Source: Streptomyces durmitorensis (GTDB lineage: Bacteria > Actinomycetota > Actinomycetes > Streptomycetales > Streptomycetaceae). Taken from it: a stretch of DNA of 64,000 nt. The position numbers were made by a program, and so were the translations under genes. Of the stretch, positions 44,403-53,233 are shown in pieces (the stretch's first letter is position 1; every line of letters begins with the position of its first letter). A model generated the notes under the pieces. It searched no databases. It was not told where the DNA came from and worked only from the letters and a program-made list of their open reading frames with translations. The stretch spans positions 7,998,001 to 8,062,000 of the forward strand of contig NZ_CP097289.1 in assembly GCF_023498005.1 (NCBI RefSeq), in the 5' to 3' direction.

Positions 44403-45012
44403 GCAAGCGGAGGATCTCGCCCGGACCCGGCTCGACCCCGCAACGGTGGTGCGAGCGGCCCTGGAACTGCTGGAGGAGAAAGGAGCGGACGGGCTCTCGA
44501 TCCGCGGCATCGCGGACCGGCTCGGCGTCCGGATGAACACGGTGCTCTGGCATGCGAAGAGCAAGGCGCGGCTGTCGGAGTTGATGGCGGACGCGATCGT
44601 GGCCGGGGCGTCGGTGGACGGACTGCCCGAGCCCTGGGAACCACGGGTCCGCGAACTGCTCCACCGCTACCGCCGCGCCCTGCTGGCCCACCGGGACGGG
44701 GCCAGGATCGTGGCAGGTACGTACGCTGCCGAACCCGCCACACTCCGCTTCGCCGACCTGATGACCGAGGCGCTGCTGACCGGCGGTCTCGCGGAACGCG
44801 AGGCGGTCTGGACCGGCTGGAGCCTTGTCTACTTCGCCTTGGGGCTGGCGCAGGAGGAACAGGCGCTTCCTGACGCGATGGGTCCTGCGTTCGCACGACG
44901 GCTGGACACGGGCGAATACCCCTCACTATCCCGAGCCGCCGCGTACTTCGAGGACACCTCCTTCGACGAGCGCTTCGACTACGGACTCTCCCGCATCCTG
45001 GGGGCAGGCTGA
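44392..45012 (+). CDS. TetR/AcrR family regulator (TetR_C type)
   Basis: 206-residue repressor. N-terminal HTH: TVVRAALELLEEKGADGLSIRGIADRLGVRMNTVLWHAKSKARL; the C-terminal ligand domain resembles class TetR(B/D) proteins. GTG 44392 is six bases after TAGACT, and is itself inside operator 2, so the mRNA is probably leaderless and tightly autoregulated. Divergent from the FAD monooxygenase. Confidence 0.9.
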   Translation: MTKKQAEDLARTRLDPATVVRAALELLEEKGADGLSIRGIADRLGVRMNTVLWHAKSKARLSELMADAIVAGASVDGLPEPWEPRVRELLHRYRRALLAHRDGARIVAGTYAAEPATLRFADLMTEALLTGGLAEREAVWTGWSLVYFALGLAQEEQALPDAMGPAFARRLDTGEYPSLSRAAAYFEDTSFDERFDYGLSRILGAG

Positions 45013-45056
45013 CCAGCAGGATTCACCTGGTCTGCGACGCCGCCCCCGCCAAGCGA

Positions 45057-48000
45057 CTACGCCCGAGTCCCGCCCCCGCCCGCCCCCTCCAGCGCCGCAA
45101 GGATCCAACTCCTCGACTCCGCAGGGTCGATGACCGCGTCGATCTCCAGCGCCGCCGCGGCGTTCACCGCCTTGCCGTGCTCGTACAACTCCGCGACATG
45201 GGCGTCGAACACCCGTCGGCGCTCCTCGGGATCGGCGATCGCGGCCAGCTCCTTGCGGTAGCCCAGACGGACGGCGCCCTCCAGTCCCATCCCCCCGAAC
45301 TCGCCGCTGGGCCACGCCGCCGTGGCCACGGGCGCGCGGGTGGAGCCGCCCATCATGGCCATCGCGCCGAGCCCGTACGCCTTGCGCAGCACCAGGCTCA
45401 CCAGGGGCACGCGCAGCTGGGCGCCGGTCACGAAGAGCTGGGAGAAGTGCCGTACGGTGGCGGTCCGTTCGGCGTCCGGGCCGACCATGAAACCCGGTGT
45501 GTCGCAGAGCGAGACGACGGGGAGCCCGAACGCGTCGCACAGCCGCAGGAAGCGTTCCGCCTTGTCCGCCGCGTCGCGGTCGATCGCCCCGCCCAGGTGC
45601 CCTGGATTGTTGGCGAGCAGCCCCATCGGCCGGCCCTCGACGCGGACGAGAGCCGTGACGATGCCGACGCCAAAGCCGCGCCGCAGTTCAAGGACCGAGT
45701 CCGTGTCCGCGATGCCCTCGATCGCGGCCCGCACGTCATAGGCGCGACGCCGGTTCTCCGGAACCGCGTGCCGCAGCAGCCGCGGATCCGGCGCCTCCCA
45801 ACTGCGGCCCGCCCCAGGGGCGTACAAGAAGTCGCCGTGCGAGAAGTAGGCAAGGTACTTCCGCGCCACCCGCACCGCCTCGCCCTCGTCCGCCACCGCG
45901 ATGTCCACGACGCCGTTCGGCACCTGGACGGACAGCGGGCCGACCTCCTCGGGGCGGTACACGCCGAGGCCGCCGCCCTCGATCATCGCGGGGCCGCCCA
46001 TGCCGATGCTCGCCTCCGGAGTCGCGATCACCACGTCGCAGCAGCCGAGCAGGGCGGCATTGCCCGCGAAGCAGCGCCCCGACGCGATGCCCACCAAGGG
46101 GACTCGGCCGCTCAGACGGCCCATCTGATGGAACGTCGTCACGTCGAGCCCGGCGACGGACGTCGTGTCGGTGTCCCCGGGGCGTCCGCCGCCGCCCTCC
46201 GCGAACAGCACCACGGGCAGCCCGCGTACCTCCGCCAGCTGGAGCATCCGGTCCGTCTTGCGGTGGTTCTGCAGGCCCTGGGTGCCGGCCAGCACGGTGT
46301 AGTCGTACGACATCGCCACGCACCGCACGCCGTCGATCCGCCCCGTGCCGGTGACCATGCCGTCGGCGGGCGTCGACGCGATCAGGTCGTCGAGGGAGCG
46401 GCGGCGGCGCTGTGCGGCGATCGCGAGGGCGCCGAATTCCGTGAACGTGCCGTCGTCGCACAGGTCCTGGATGTTCTCGCGTGCCGTGCGGCGCCCGATG
46501 CGGTGGCGCTTGGCGACGGCGTCGGGGCGGTGCTCGTCCAGGCCGAACGCGTGCCGGGCCAGGGTCTCGGCCAGGTCGGGGCGGATGGTGTCCGGGTCGG
46601 CGGTCTCCTCGGCGTGTGCCGTGGGCCCTTCGCCCGCGGCCGAGGCGTCCACCGTCACCAAGGGGTGGCCCTCCGCCGCCGTGTCGCCCACGCGCGCGTG
46701 CAGGGCGGTCACGGTTCCGGAGGCGTCCGCGCGCAGCACGTGCTCCATCTTCATCGCTTCGAGCACGAGCAACTGCTGTCCCGCCGCCACCTGTTCGCCC
46801 ACCGCCACATCGACGCTGACGACCGTCCCCGTCATGGGGGCGGTGATCGGCGCATCGCCCGCGAGTGCCTGCGGCGGCACCTGGGGAGGCTCTTCGGGCA
46901 GCAGCTCCGCCATGTGCTCGGCCACGAAGTCCGTGTGTGCGCCGCCCGCGGTGAACCCCGGGTGGGCGAGCAGCGCGCGGAGCAGCGGAATTCCGGTGTG
47001 TACGCCCTCGACGGCGAAGTCCGCGAGCGCGCGCGACGCGCGTTCGCAGACCGCCGCGAAGTCCCCGTGCGGCGCGTGTGTGATGACCTTCGCGAGCAGC
47101 GAGTCGTAACGCGCCCCGATCTCCGTGCCGTTGCGTGCCGCGGTGTCCACGCGCACCCCCGGGCCCGTCGGCACGTCGAAGCGGGTGAGCGTGCCCGTGG
47201 AGGGGAGCGCGGTGCCGTCGGCCGTCGGCGACTCGGCGTTGACGCGCGCCTGGAGGGCGTATCCGCGGGGCTCGGGCGGAGGGCCCGAGAGGCCGAGTGA
47301 CGCGAGCGAATCGCCTGTGGCCAGGCGCAGTTGCGTCACGACGAGGTCGACGCCCGTCACCTCCTCTGTGACCGTGTGCTCGACCTGGAGGCGCGGGTTG
47401 GCCTCGATGAAGTGGAACTCCGAGCCGTGGAGCAGGAACTCGAAGGTGCCGAGGCCCACGTAGCCGCACGCGCGGGCCATGCGGAGGGCGGCGGACAGGA
47501 TCTGCTCCCGGACGGCCGCGGGGAGTGCGGGCGCCGGAGCGATCTCGACGAGCTTCTGGTGGCGGCGCTGGGCGCTGCAGTCGCGTTCCCAGAGGTGGGT
47601 GACCTCGCCGGACGCGTCGCCCAGGATCTGGACCTCGACGTGGCGGGCGCCGGTCAGCAGCTCCTCCACGTACAACTCCGCACGCCCGAAGCCTTGCAGG
47701 GCTTCGGAGCGGCAGCGCTCCCAGGCCTCCGCCAGCGCGTCCGGTTGCCGCACAGCCCGCATGCCGCGCCCGCCTCCGCCACCGACGGCCTTCACCATCA
47801 CCGCGCCCGAAGGACCGAGCCCGGCAAGGAAATCGGCGGCCTCGGCCAGGCTCGTCGGTCCCTGGGTGCCCGCCAGGACGGGCACCCCGAGCCGCTCGGC
47901 GAGCGCACGCGCCCGGCCCTTGTCCCCGAACAGGCCGAGCACCTCGGGTGAAGGCCCCACGAACCGCAGTCCGGCCTCCGCGCACCGCGCCGCGAAGTCC

Positions 48001-48266
48001 GCGTCCTCGCTCAGGAAGCCGTAGCCGGGGTGGAGCAGTTCGCATCCGGACCGCCGGGCCGCTGCGAGCACCGCGTCCGCGTCCAGATACGCGGCCGGAC
48101 CCGTGCCGCCCAACGGCTGTGCCTTGTCGGCGAGTTGGACGTGCCGCGCGGCGGCGTCGTCCTCGGCGTACACGGCGACGGTCCGCAGTCCGGCCTCCGC
48201 GGCGGCCTGCAGAACGCGGACGGCGATCTCCCCGCGGTTCGCGACGAGCACGGCGGCAGCACCCAT
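45057..48266 (-). CDS. Single-chain biotin-dependent acyl-CoA carboxylase (BC-BCCP-CT)
   Basis: 1069-residue enzyme holding all three activities. Biotin carboxylase (1-450): VLVANRGEIAVRVLQAA, KAVGGGGGRGMR, EANPRLQVEHTVTE. BCCP near 460-540 with biotinyl K506 in EAMKMEH. Carboxyltransferase (about 560-1069): NHRKTDRMLQ, VASGRCFAGNAALLG, and SLCDTPGFMVGPDAE. Most actinomycete carboxylases use separate alpha and beta chains; one-chain forms resemble long-chain acyl-CoA carboxylases reported from mycobacteria. ATG 48266 has AGGAGGG just upstream; ATG 48308 is in the operator region. Its substrate is unknown. Divergent TetR and acyl-CoA ligase suggest fatty or branched acyl-CoA use. Confidence 0.9.
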   Translation of the reverse strand: MGAAAVLVANRGEIAVRVLQAAAEAGLRTVAVYAEDDAAARHVQLADKAQPLGGTGPAAYLDADAVLAAARRSGCELLHPGYGFLSEDADFAARCAEAGLRFVGPSPEVLGLFGDKGRARALAERLGVPVLAGTQGPTSLAEAADFLAGLGPSGAVMVKAVGGGGGRGMRAVRQPDALAEAWERCRSEALQGFGRAELYVEELLTGARHVEVQILGDASGEVTHLWERDCSAQRRHQKLVEIAPAPALPAAVREQILSAALRMARACGYVGLGTFEFLLHGSEFHFIEANPRLQVEHTVTEEVTGVDLVVTQLRLATGDSLASLGLSGPPPEPRGYALQARVNAESPTADGTALPSTGTLTRFDVPTGPGVRVDTAARNGTEIGARYDSLLAKVITHAPHGDFAAVCERASRALADFAVEGVHTGIPLLRALLAHPGFTAGGAHTDFVAEHMAELLPEEPPQVPPQALAGDAPITAPMTGTVVSVDVAVGEQVAAGQQLLVLEAMKMEHVLRADASGTVTALHARVGDTAAEGHPLVTVDASAAGEGPTAHAEETADPDTIRPDLAETLARHAFGLDEHRPDAVAKRHRIGRRTARENIQDLCDDGTFTEFGALAIAAQRRRRSLDDLIASTPADGMVTGTGRIDGVRCVAMSYDYTVLAGTQGLQNHRKTDRMLQLAEVRGLPVVLFAEGGGGRPGDTDTTSVAGLDVTTFHQMGRLSGRVPLVGIASGRCFAGNAALLGCCDVVIATPEASIGMGGPAMIEGGGLGVYRPEEVGPLSVQVPNGVVDIAVADEGEAVRVARKYLAYFSHGDFLYAPGAGRSWEAPDPRLLRHAVPENRRRAYDVRAAIEGIADTDSVLELRRGFGVGIVTALVRVEGRPMGLLANNPGHLGGAIDRDAADKAERFLRLCDAFGLPVVSLCDTPGFMVGPDAERTATVRHFSQLFVTGAQLRVPLVSLVLRKAYGLGAMAMMGGSTRAPVATAAWPSGEFGGMGLEGAVRLGYRKELAAIADPEERRRVFDAHVAELYEHGKAVNAAAALEIDAVIDPAESRSWILAALEGAGGGGTRA

Positions 48267-48312
48267 GAAGCCCTCCTGGAGCCCTCCTGAAGTATCCGGC
48301 GCCGCCATGCTC

Positions 48313-48341
48313 ATTGACATTGGCGTCAACGTCAATAAGCT
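48313..48341. promoter_or_regulatory. TetR operator and promoter between carboxylase and regulator
   Basis: 24-base inverted repeat, half-sites ATTGAC (48313) and GTCAAT (48331), 10 of 12 pairs matching. It contains a perfect -35 TTGACA (48314-48319), 16-base spacer and -10 TAAGCT (48336-48341), six bases before the TetR GTG. The carboxylase promoter on the other strand must read out of the same DNA. Confidence 0.7.
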
Positions 48342-48347
48342 CGCCGC

Positions 48348-48974
48348 GTGGCACGACATCAGCAGCCCTGGGCGACCCGCACAGCCCGCGACCGCACCGA
48401 CGCCCCGGCCCACGGGCGGCTCCTTGACGCCGCCGAGGCCGTCTTCGCGCGGCGCGGGTACGGGGCGACGACGATCGCCGACATCACGGCGGAGGCGGAG
48501 GTCTCGCGGGCAGGCTTCTATGTGTACTTCGCGTCCAAGGAGGAGATCTTCCGCGTCCTCGCGGTGCGCGTACGGGACGCGTTCCTCGCCGCGCAGGACG
48601 TGCCGGGCGTCGACCGGGACGACGCCCGTGAGGTCGTCGCGGCCTCCACCGCCGCCTTCATTGCCGCGTACGCCCGACACCTGCCGCTGCTCAGGCTGTT
48701 GGAGCAGCAGGCGCAGACCGACGACGACGTGCGCGCACTGTGGGAGGAGACCCAGGAGCGCCCCGTCCACCGCTCCGCCCGCTACATCCGGCGGCTCGCG
48801 GCCGAGGGCAAGGCCCGGCCCGTCGCCGATCCGCTCGCCGTGGCCCGCGCGGTCGGCGGCATGAGCATCCAGTTCGCCCGGCTCACGGCGGCCGCCCCGG
48901 AGACGTACGAGGCGGCCGTGCGCGATGTGACCGCCATGTTCCTGCACCTGCTCGGAGTCGATCCCCCACGCTGA
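48348..48974 (+). CDS. TetR family transcriptional regulator
   Basis: 208-residue repressor: HTH LLDAAEAVFARRGYGATTIADITAEAEVSRAGFYVYFASKEEIFRVLAVRV, then a TetR_C domain. GTG 48348, leaderless by position of TAAGCT. Twelve bases separate it from the acyl-CoA ligase, so it is in an operon with it and divergent from the carboxylase; probably an acyl-CoA-responsive regulator (inference from context). Confidence 0.9.
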   Translation: MARHQQPWATRTARDRTDAPAHGRLLDAAEAVFARRGYGATTIADITAEAEVSRAGFYVYFASKEEIFRVLAVRVRDAFLAAQDVPGVDRDDAREVVAASTAAFIAAYARHLPLLRLLEQQAQTDDDVRALWEETQERPVHRSARYIRRLAAEGKARPVADPLAVARAVGGMSIQFARLTAAAPETYEAAVRDVTAMFLHLLGVDPPR

Positions 48975-48986
48975 GGAGCCGCCCCC

Positions 48987-50738
48987 ATGCGTACAGATGA
49001 CCAGCCGCTGCCTCCTGGTGACCGGCCGCTGCGTTTGCGAGTCGAGGACCAACTACGCGACCTGCGGGCCCGCCAGGACGGGGCGCGGCGCGGACGCCAG
49101 CAGGACACCGCGGAGCACCGCGCGGGAGTGCGCACCGTGCCGGGGCATGTGGAGCACTGGGCGCGGACCGCGCCGGACAGGGCCGCGCTGGTCTTCGGCG
49201 ACGAGGTCATCTCGTACCGCCAACTCGACGAGCTCACCGACCGGTTGGCGGGCTGGCTCGACGCGCGGGGTGTGCGGCCCGGTGACCGGGTGGGCGTGCA
49301 GCTGCCCAACTGCCCGCAGTTCGTGATCGCGATGCTCGCCGTGCTGCGGGCCGGCGCGGTGCACGTGCCGGTGAACCCGATGTTCCGCGCGGCGGAGCTG
49401 AGCCATGAACTGCGGGACGCCGGGCCCGAGATCGTCGTCACGCACAGCTCACTGGTGGGGCTGCTCGACGAGGTGCGCGCGGGGACGGCCGTACGGGAGG
49501 TCCTCGTCGCCGACGACAGCGCGGCCTGGGATGCCGCCGTCGGTCACGCGCCGCTCGGCCGGACGGCCGACGACCTGGACGCGCTCGCCGCCCTCAACTA
49601 CACCGGCGGCACCACCGGAATGCCCAAGGGCTGCGAGCACACCCAGCGGCACATGGTCTACACGGCCACCGCGCTCGACAACGGCCGCGGGCCACGGCCG
49701 TCGGACGACGGCATCGTCTCGCTCTGCTTCCTGCCGGTCTTCTGGATCGCGGGGGAGAACCTCGGGATCCTCGCCCCGCTCGTCTCCGGCGGCACCAGCG
49801 TGCTGCTGCCCCGCTGGGACCCGGCCGCCGTGCTCGCGGCGGTCGCGCACCACAAGGTCACCACCATGGCGGGAACGGTCGAGAACTACCTCGAACTCCT
49901 CGCCCACCCCGACTTCGCGCGCCACGACCTGAGTTCGCTGACGTCCCCGCTCACCGTGTCCTTCATCCGCGGACTCACTCCCGAACTGCGGGCCCGCTGG
50001 CGCGCGGCCGTCGGCGCGGACAGCGTGCTGCGCGAGGCGTCGTACGGAATGACCGAGACCCACACCAGTGACACCAACACGCTCGGCTTCCAGGACGGCG
50101 ACCACGACCTGTCGGGCGACGCGACGTTCTGCGGCCTTCCCGTGCCCGGTACCGACGTCCTGATCCTCGACTTCGCGACCGGCGAACCGCTGCCGATCGG
50201 GGAGCCCGGCGAGATCACGGTCAGCGGCCCCTCGGTCCTCACCCGCTACTGGCGGGCCCCCGAGGCGACGGCGGCCGCCCTGCGCGACGGCCGGCTGCAC
50301 ACCGGCGACATCGGGCGCCTGGACGAGGACGGCTGCCTGCACTACCTGGGCCGCGACAAGGACATGATCAAGGTCAAGGGCATGAGCGTCTTCCCCGCCG
50401 AGGTCGAGACCCTGCTCGCCCGCCACCCCGATGTCGTCGCCGCGGCCGTCGTGGCCGTGGAGGACGCGGAGACGGGCCAGCGGCCTCATGCGTACATACG
50501 CACGGTGGCGGGCAGTGCGGTCACGGCGCAGGAGCTGCGGACCTGGGCCGCGGCCTCCATGGCGACGTACAAGGTGCCCGTGGTGGAGATCCTGGACGAG
50601 CTGCCCCTCACGGCGACCGGCAAGATCAAGAAGACGGAACTGGCGGAACGAGCCGCGGCGACGGCTGCGCCTACGCGTCCGGCGACACCTACGGTCGCGA
50701 CACCGACGCCAGGTAGTCCCAGGCCGCCCGCGCGGTGA
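48987..50738 (+). CDS. AMP-dependent acyl-CoA synthetase/ligase
   Basis: 583-residue ANL-family adenylating enzyme: P-loop NYTGGTTGMPKG, VFWIAGENLGILAPL, SYGMTETHTSD (A5), HTGDIGRLDEDGCLHYLGRDKDMIKVKGMSVFPAEVE (A7-A8), and the catalytic lysine in LTATGKIKKTEL. Expected to activate a fatty or aromatic acid to its CoA ester for the divergent carboxylase. An Arg/Gln-rich N-terminal extension of about 45 residues is unusual. Its end overlaps the convergent HAD gene by 50 bases, giving a Pro/Thr-rich tail. Confidence 0.9.
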   Translation: MRTDDQPLPPGDRPLRLRVEDQLRDLRARQDGARRGRQQDTAEHRAGVRTVPGHVEHWARTAPDRAALVFGDEVISYRQLDELTDRLAGWLDARGVRPGDRVGVQLPNCPQFVIAMLAVLRAGAVHVPVNPMFRAAELSHELRDAGPEIVVTHSSLVGLLDEVRAGTAVREVLVADDSAAWDAAVGHAPLGRTADDLDALAALNYTGGTTGMPKGCEHTQRHMVYTATALDNGRGPRPSDDGIVSLCFLPVFWIAGENLGILAPLVSGGTSVLLPRWDPAAVLAAVAHHKVTTMAGTVENYLELLAHPDFARHDLSSLTSPLTVSFIRGLTPELRARWRAAVGADSVLREASYGMTETHTSDTNTLGFQDGDHDLSGDATFCGLPVPGTDVLILDFATGEPLPIGEPGEITVSGPSVLTRYWRAPEATAAALRDGRLHTGDIGRLDEDGCLHYLGRDKDMIKVKGMSVFPAEVETLLARHPDVVAAAVVAVEDAETGQRPHAYIRTVAGSAVTAQELRTWAAASMATYKVPVVEILDELPLTATGKIKKTELAERAAATAAPTRPATPTVATPTPGSPRPPAR

Positions 50739-51378
50739 ACTCGGCCTGTCCGCCCCGCAGCAGCAGATCCGCCGCGGTGAACGCGGGTGCGTCCGCGTGG
50801 GCGGTGACGTAGGGGATCGCGATGCAGCGCATGCCCGCCGCGTGCGCCGCCGTCGCGCCCGGGGCGGCGTCCTCCAGGACCACGCAGGCGGCCGGTTCGG
50901 CGCCGAGGAGCGCGGCGGCGGCCAGGAAGACGTCGGGCGCGGGCTTGCCCCGCGCGACCTCGTCGGCGGAGACGACGCTGGTCAGGAGAGTGTCGAGGCC
51001 GGTGCCCGCGAGGATCGCGTCGATGGCCGCCCGCGAGGACCCGGAGGCCACGGCCATCGGCACCCCCGCTCCGTGCAGCTGCTCCACGAGCTTCCGCATC
51101 TCCGGGAAGACGTGCGTGTCGGCGCGGGCGAGCGCGAGATAGCGCCGGTCGAGTTCGGTGAGCAGCTCGGCCACCGGTACGCCGATGCCGTACCGGTGCT
51201 TCCAGGTGGCGAGGGTCTCCTGGGTGCCGATGCCCACGTACTGCTCGTTGTCGGCCCAGGTGTACTCGACGCCGTGCTCGGCCAGCAGCTCGCGCGAAGC
51301 CTCGTAGTAGTTCGGCTCGCTGTCCACGAGTGTGCCGTCGAGATCGAAGATGACCGAGATGGTGCCGAGGTTGCTCAT
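50689..51378 (-). CDS. HAD-superfamily hydrolase (beta-phosphoglucomutase/phosphatase-like)
   Basis: 229-residue HAD-IA protein with a C1 cap: motif I FDLDGTLVDSEPNYYEAS, motif II ASGSSRAAI, motif III K in VARGKPAPDVFLAAA and motif IV VVLEDAAPGATAAHAAGM. DxD with a second aspartate permits phosphatase or phosphomutase chemistry. ATG 51378; an ATG at 51390 with GGAGG between the two is possible. Confidence 0.88.
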   Translation of the reverse strand: MSNLGTISVIFDLDGTLVDSEPNYYEASRELLAEHGVEYTWADNEQYVGIGTQETLATWKHRYGIGVPVAELLTELDRRYLALARADTHVFPEMRKLVEQLHGAGVPMAVASGSSRAAIDAILAGTGLDTLLTSVVSADEVARGKPAPDVFLAAAALLGAEPAACVVLEDAAPGATAAHAAGMRCIAIPYVTAHADAPAFTAADLLLRGGQAEFTARAAWDYLASVSRP

Positions 51379-51427
51379 GCCCTCCAGCATGCCAAAGCCG
51401 CAGATCACCGCCGCACGGGCACCAGGA

Positions 51428-51910
51428 TCACTTCTGCGCCGCGGAGGCCCGCCCGATCGACTCGACGAGCGGCAGCAGCCGGTGCGGGACACGCTCGCGC
51501 AGGGCCATCTCCGTACGGGTACGGACAACGCCCGGCATCTGGATCAGCTGCTGGACGACATCTTCCAGGTGGCCGTTGTCCCGTGCGACCACGCGGGTCA
51601 GGAGATCGCCGCCACCGGTGATCGAGAAGGCCTCGATGATCTCCGGCACGGCGGCGAGCGCATCGCCCACCTCGTCCAGATGCCCCTGAGTGACCTCGAT
51701 GTGCACGAAGGCGAGCACGGGATGCCCGAGCGCGGCAGGAGACAGGGACGGCCCCGTCCCGGTAATGACTCCATCCCGCTCAAGCCGGTCGAGCCGGGCC
51801 TGCAGGGTGCCACGAGCGACACCGAGCACACGCGCGTACTCACGGACACTGGTGCGGGGCTGCTCCAGGAGGAGACGCAGGATGCGGGTGTCGAGTTCGT
51901 CGACGGCCAT
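51428..51910 (-). CDS. Lrp/AsnC family transcriptional regulator
   Basis: 160-residue regulator: LDTRILRLLLEQPRTSVREYARVLGVARGTLQARLDRLERDGVI (HTH) and a RAM domain with FSITGGGDLLTRVVARDN. Third Lrp-type gene of the window. It lies downstream of the malY-like gene on the same strand (117 bases), so it may sense the amino acid handled by that enzyme (inference). Confidence 0.9.
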   Translation of the reverse strand: MAVDELDTRILRLLLEQPRTSVREYARVLGVARGTLQARLDRLERDGVITGTGPSLSPAALGHPVLAFVHIEVTQGHLDEVGDALAAVPEIIEAFSITGGGDLLTRVVARDNGHLEDVVQQLIQMPGVVRTRTEMALRERVPHRLLPLVESIGRASAAQK

Positions 51911-52027
51911 GGTGCGGGGGCTCCCGGGTACGAGGGATGAACCTCGTGACTGTACCAACGGAACCGTGCGGGCAGCCCGAGGCGGCCGGTCTGACCTGCG
52001 GATACCAAACCGGTGCCGCCTCACGCC

Positions 52028-53230
52028 TCAGCTGCCGTCGGCCCTCCGCTGAACCGCTCGTACCGCCTCGATCAGCGCGGTGACCCCCCGCTCGGCCTTG
52101 TTCCGGGGGCAGCCCACGTTCAGGCGTAGGTGGCCGGGGGAGCCGTATGGGGTGCCCGGCATGATGGCCACCTTTTGTGTCTCGACGAGTTCGCGCTGTA
52201 GCGCTTCGTCGTCCACTCCCAGGGGGCGGACGTCGATCCAGGCCAGGTAGCCGGCCTGGGGTGGAGTCCAGTTCAGGGGTGGGAACGCCTTGTTGAGGTG
52301 GTCGGCGACCAGTTGGAGGTTGCCGTGGAGGTAGGTGCCGAGGGCGTTCAGCCAGGGCTCTCCCTCTCGGTAGGCCGCGATGTGTCCGACCAGTGACAGC
52401 ACCGCCGGGGACGACAGGCCGTCGGCCTCCTTGAGGTGGCGCAGGTACGCCTCGCGTGTGGCGCGGTCGCCGATGATTCCGTAACTGCCGGTCAGGGCAG
52501 GGATGTTGAAGGACTTGGACGCCGACGTCACCACCGCCCACCGCTCGTCGGGGCCGCCGTGCAGGGCCCAGGGGCGGTGGACGTACGGCGGGTGCGCGAG
52601 GTCCGAGTGGATCTCGTCGCTGATCACCGCGACGCCGTACCGCGCGCACAGTCCCGCGATGCGGTTCAGTTCCGCCTCCGTCCACACGTGGCCCGTGGGG
52701 TTGTGGGGCGAGCACAGGAGCAGGACCGACGTGTCGGGCAGCGCGAGCAGCCGTTCCAGTGCGGCCCAGTCGCCGAGCGGGCAGCCGAGCAGGCGTCGCT
52801 CGTTCGCGGCGACGGTCTTGGGGAACGCGTCGTACGTGGGGGTGTGGACCACGACGCCGTCGCCGGGGGCCGACCACAGTCCCAGGAGCCGGGCGATCTG
52901 GTAGATCACGGACGGGCCGTAGACGATCGACTCCGGGGCCACCTCGGTGGCGTGGCGCGTGCCGTACCAGTCGACGATCGCCGAGAGGAAGTCGTCCTGG
53001 CGCCAGCGGGAGTAGCCGAGCACGCCGTGATCCAGGCGGCCGCGCAGTGCGGACAGGACCTCGGGTGCCGTCTCGAAGTCCATGTCCGAGATGGTGAAGG
53101 GCAGGAGGCCGGGGACGCCGAAGCGGTCCTCCACGTAGTCCCACTGCGTGCACCAGGTGCCGTGCCGGTCCACGGGGGTGTCGAAGTCGAAGGCGTCGCC
53201 GGACTCGTCGGTGTGTGACGGGTGGTGCAC
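52028..53230 (-). CDS. MalY/PatB-type PLP aminotransferase (cystathionine beta-lyase-like)
   Basis: 400-residue fold-type I enzyme: LPFTISDMDFETAPEVLSALRGRLDHGVLGYSR at the start, CSPHNPTGHVWT, VISDEIHSDL and the PLP lysine in SASKSFNIPALTGSYGI, as in MalY and PatB C-S lyases. GTG 53230 follows the PTS gene stop by 3 bases; they form one operon. In E. coli, malX (PTS EIICB) and malY are likewise paired, where MalY also inhibits MalT. No MalT or MalI homologue is seen here. Confidence 0.9.
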   Translation of the reverse strand: MHHPSHTDESGDAFDFDTPVDRHGTWCTQWDYVEDRFGVPGLLPFTISDMDFETAPEVLSALRGRLDHGVLGYSRWRQDDFLSAIVDWYGTRHATEVAPESIVYGPSVIYQIARLLGLWSAPGDGVVVHTPTYDAFPKTVAANERRLLGCPLGDWAALERLLALPDTSVLLLCSPHNPTGHVWTEAELNRIAGLCARYGVAVISDEIHSDLAHPPYVHRPWALHGGPDERWAVVTSASKSFNIPALTGSYGIIGDRATREAYLRHLKEADGLSSPAVLSLVGHIAAYREGEPWLNALGTYLHGNLQLVADHLNKAFPPLNWTPPQAGYLAWIDVRPLGVDDEALQRELVETQKVAIMPGTPYGSPGHLRLNVGCPRNKAERGVTALIEAVRAVQRRADGS

Positions 53231-53233
53231 TGC

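Noticed and set aside
45177..47300. 707-codon plus-strand frame across the carboxylase
   Set aside because: No family features; mirrors the third-position GC of the antisense gene.
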